The notes beneath the pieces are model-generated. The model worked only from the letters and a program-made list of their open reading frames with translations, was not told the DNA's origin and did no database searches. The position numbers and the translations under genes are program-made. Below are positions 16,275 to 18,350 of a DNA stretch of 18,350 nucleotides, one piece after another (within the stretch, counting starts at the first letter, position 1; each line of letters starts with the position of its first letter). Source of the DNA: Coemansia sp. RSA 1804 (taxonomy: Eukaryota; Kickxellomycota; Kickxellomycetes; Kickxellales; Kickxellaceae); NCBI GenBank assembly GCA_027578815.1, contig JANBTH010000392.1:1-18350 (forward strand), in the 5' to 3' direction.

Positions 16275-17891
16275 TCAAGTGGTACCACAGCAGAGAGCTG
16301 CTCTTAGACGGGAAAGCCAAGAGGTATCGGCATTCCTTACACCTCTTCCGCCTCCTGGTATTGGCCCCGATGCTAGTCCTGGCGGTGCTGATGAGGATGC
16401 TGCTGCTGCTGCTGATGTCAATGCAGCGTTGGTGCTGCTAGAGCTGTATATGGGCCGCATGGGACTGACTGGCGGCCGGTAAGATGCGGCTGTGTAGTAG
16501 TCGCTTGGGCTCTGCACGACAGCTCCGCCCCCATTACTACCATGAGTAGGCAGATCGTTGCGGCCATAAGCCGGCAGCTGCGCAACAGCGGCCGGCAGAA
16601 TCGGCGATGTTGTCAGCGGATCCGTCGATGCTGTGGGCGAGGGCGGGAATGACGAATCCGACGTCTTTTCGGTGCCGAATCCATCGCTGCTGGAGCCACG
16701 CCCACGCATCTGCATCTGCTGCATCTGCATCAGCTGCAGATGCGGTAGCTGCTGCTGCTGCTGTTGTTGCTGTGGTGGTTGCTGCTGTTGCTGCAATTGT
16801 TGCTGCTGGGTGTTGGGCGGTTGGCGGAGTACGGCCGGCTTTGGCGGAACCGCAGGAGGAGCGCCGGCCATTGGCGGAGGCGTCCGGGACTCCAGACCGT
16901 TCCACTCAAAGCCCTGGAAAAACGCATGTGCCTTCAGCTCACGGAACCCGCCGCGCTGCGTGGCACCAAGCCGCTTCTCGGGCTCCAGAACAAGAATCCG
17001 CTCAACCAGATCGCGCGCCTGCGGGGCCATGGCAGGCGGCAGCGTGTAGTCCAGCTTCAGCACCTTTTGGAAGGTCTGGTACTCGTTGACGCCCTTAAAT
17101 GGCGGACGGCCGGTCAGAAGCTGGTAGGCGATGCAGCCGATGGCCCATAGATCCGAGTTGCGGTCAGCAGCCTTGTCGGTCAGCAGCTCCGGCGACACGT
17201 ACTCTGCGGTGCCTACGAACGAATACGCGCGCATGCTCTCGATGTCGGAACCCGAACCGTGCGCCGGGAACATCTTGGCAGTTCCAAAGTCAGTCACCAG
17301 GATATGCATGTCGCTGCCAAGCAGGATATTCTCCGGCTTGATGTCCCGATGCAGCGTGCGCTCGCCGTGCATGTACTCGATTGCGGTGATGATTTCCGCC
17401 AAGTAGAAGCGCGCACACTCCAGCGACAAGCCATTCAGCCGCCGGATCCACGCCAGCAGCTCGCCGTTGGGCGCCAGATCCAGAATAAAATACAGACTAT
17501 GCGGGTCCTGGAACGCATAGTGCAGGCGCACTATGAACGGGTGGTGCAGCGCCTGCAGCATGTCGCGTTCAATGTTGACATACTTTATCTTCTTCTCCTT
17601 TATTATATGCCGCTTATCAAGTATCTTTGCCGCATACACGCGCCCTGTTGCCCTTTCTGTCGCCTCTACTACTGTGGAGTACGAGCCCTCGCCAAGCGTT
17701 TCTCCGAATTCAAAGTCGCTGACTAGACGCCTGCGGGAGGCCGAAGCCGCCGATGCTGTCTCTGCTGCTGTGGTTTCGCTGCTGTTGGCTGGCCGCAGAT
17801 TCGCTGGCTTTGGCGGAATCCGCGGTGGTTCCCGGGTCTCCGCAGCAGACGACATGTTAGAACTACTGGTGTCGTTCTCCTCAAAGGACAT
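16275..17891 (-). CDS. PDK1-type AGC protein kinase (phosphoinositide-dependent kinase 1 family)
   Basis: I chose the ATG at 17891 (MSFEENDTSS), giving 538 residues. The frame is open further upstream, but that part is low-complexity Phe/Leu/Ser from a pyrimidine-rich leader. The kinase domain (about 60-329) has GEGSYSTV (67-74), catalytic K89, HRD (181-183), DFG (201-203) and activation-loop S224 in YSFVGTAEYVSPELL, equivalent to human PDK1 Ser241. KILDKRHIIKEKK and LTDKAADRNSDLWAIGC are PDK1 hallmarks. PDK1/Pkh kinases phosphorylate the activation loops of other AGC kinases downstream of membrane lipids. PIF-pocket residues look kept (K93, I97, R109, Q128, L133), except Ala126 at the human Thr148 position. 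Pro-rich PPRIPPKP and PPAVPPKP flank the domain. The tail is poly-Gln and Ser-rich, has no PH domain, and ends SWLSRLRAALCCGTT, a possible lipidation site. Confidence 0.93.
   Translation of the reverse strand: MSFEENDTSSSNMSSAAETREPPRIPPKPANLRPANSSETTAAETASAASASRRRLVSDFEFGETLGEGSYSTVVEATERATGRVYAAKILDKRHIIKEKKIKYVNIERDMLQALHHPFIVRLHYAFQDPHSLYFILDLAPNGELLAWIRRLNGLSLECARFYLAEIITAIEYMHGERTLHRDIKPENILLGSDMHILVTDFGTAKMFPAHGSGSDIESMRAYSFVGTAEYVSPELLTDKAADRNSDLWAIGCIAYQLLTGRPPFKGVNEYQTFQKVLKLDYTLPPAMAPQARDLVERILVLEPEKRLGATQRGGFRELKAHAFFQGFEWNGLESRTPPPMAGAPPAVPPKPAVLRQPPNTQQQQLQQQQQPPQQQQQQQQLPHLQLMQMQQMQMRGRGSSSDGFGTEKTSDSSFPPSPTASTDPLTTSPILPAAVAQLPAYGRNDLPTHGSNGGGAVVQSPSDYYTAASYRPPVSPMRPIYSSSSTNAALTSAAAAASSSAPPGLASGPIPGGGRGVRNADTSWLSRLRAALCCGTT
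16749..16808. repeat. CTG/CAG-rich polyglutamine-coding repeat in PDK1
   Basis: This imperfect run encodes residues 362-381 of the PDK1-type kinase, mostly glutamine with single Leu and Pro-Pro interruptions. A second, CATCTG-type imperfect repeat just downstream in the coding sense encodes alternating Gln and Met (386-395). Confidence 0.85.
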
Positions 17892-18350
17892 GTGCTGTAT
17901 GGACAAAAAGTAAAGGAGAGAGAAGGGGGTTGAATGTGAAACCGATTTATCCAGATAACTAACGTTGGAGAGGGAAAGGCAAGGAGAAAGGAGAAATAGA
18001 GGTAAAAATAAAACAGAGGGATGAAAAAGAATAGTGTGAAGAAAAAGAGAGAGAGAGAGGGAGAGAGAGAATACAAAAAGGCTACAGTCGAGACTATAGC
18101 AAAAAAAAAGTAAAGGAATAGAAAGTAAAAAGGGAAAGGTGGAAAAAAGCGAAACCAGACAACCCACCCACATCCACACATACGAAAAAATTAGAGTAAA
18201 CGCACGCCTAAAGAAGAGAGAAAAAAAAAGGCTCAACATACTCCTTCGGTCTTCCTTCATACAGATACAGTCGACTCTACCCTTTGTTTACTCGGGAAAG
18301 CATACGGCGACGACCAGTAGGTGAGTGCACAGAAGGCAGATGCCGATTAT
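17892..18350 (-). promoter_or_regulatory. Pyrimidine-rich leader/upstream region of PDK1
   Basis: Read on the minus strand, this is a C/T-rich stretch with a long CT run (about 18046-18070 on the plus strand as GA). It is typical of fungal 5' leaders and core promoters. The open frame through it back to 18260 encodes only hydrophobic low-complexity sequence and is not called as protein. No TATA box was assigned. Confidence 0.45.

Noticed and set aside
17892..18260. In-frame N-terminal extension of PDK1 with apparent membrane segments
   Set aside because: It is Phe/Leu/Ser low complexity translated from a pyrimidine-rich leader with CT repeats. PDK1 homology and normal composition start at the ATG at 17891.

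Overview
The window reads as nuclear DNA of an early-diverging fungus. Kickxellomycotina or related Zoopagomycota fits best, but this is inferred from gene content and not proven. Three things point there: compact genes that are almost all intronless, a FunK1-type (fungus-specific) kinase, and secreted trypsin-like S1 proteases. No rRNA, tRNA or CRISPR array was recognised.

Positions 1-3216 form a gene-poor, CpG-depleted island. It starts with the C-terminal part of a decayed RecQ-like helicase on the minus strand (1-513). The helicase homology stops where one copy of a roughly 276-bp TGT...ACA direct repeat begins (514-789). A second copy lies at 1519-1795. Between them is a small Cys-rich open frame of unknown meaning. 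From 1796 to 3216 I see only AT-rich DNA.

From 3217 to the end the DNA is gene-dense and CpG-rich. In order: an SppA/protease IV-like S49 peptidase (minus); a GPI-anchor-type trypsin fold protein that has lost its catalytic His and Ser (minus); a 1.1-kb divergent promoter region; an apparently active secreted trypsin-like protease (plus); a Ufd1-domain protein with a long Cys/His-rich tail ending in an AZUL-like finger (minus); a 1.9-kb non-coding region holding the promoter and long pyrimidine-rich leader of the next gene, including 13 perfect CTCAC repeats; an HMG-box transcription factor (plus); a FunK1-type kinase frame that lacks an ATG and the catalytic lobe (minus); and a PDK1-type AGC kinase (minus) whose pyrimidine-rich leader runs to the window edge.

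The genes do not form an operon-like pathway. The clearest local relationship is the divergent pair of S1-fold proteins, one catalytically dead and surface-anchored, the other intact and secreted. The points most worth following are the S49 peptidase in a fungus, the pseudoprotease, the CpG-type decay of the helicase, the PDK1 tail with a double cysteine in place of a PH domain, and the truncated FunK1 frame. I found no convincing evidence of a wholly new multi-gene system.
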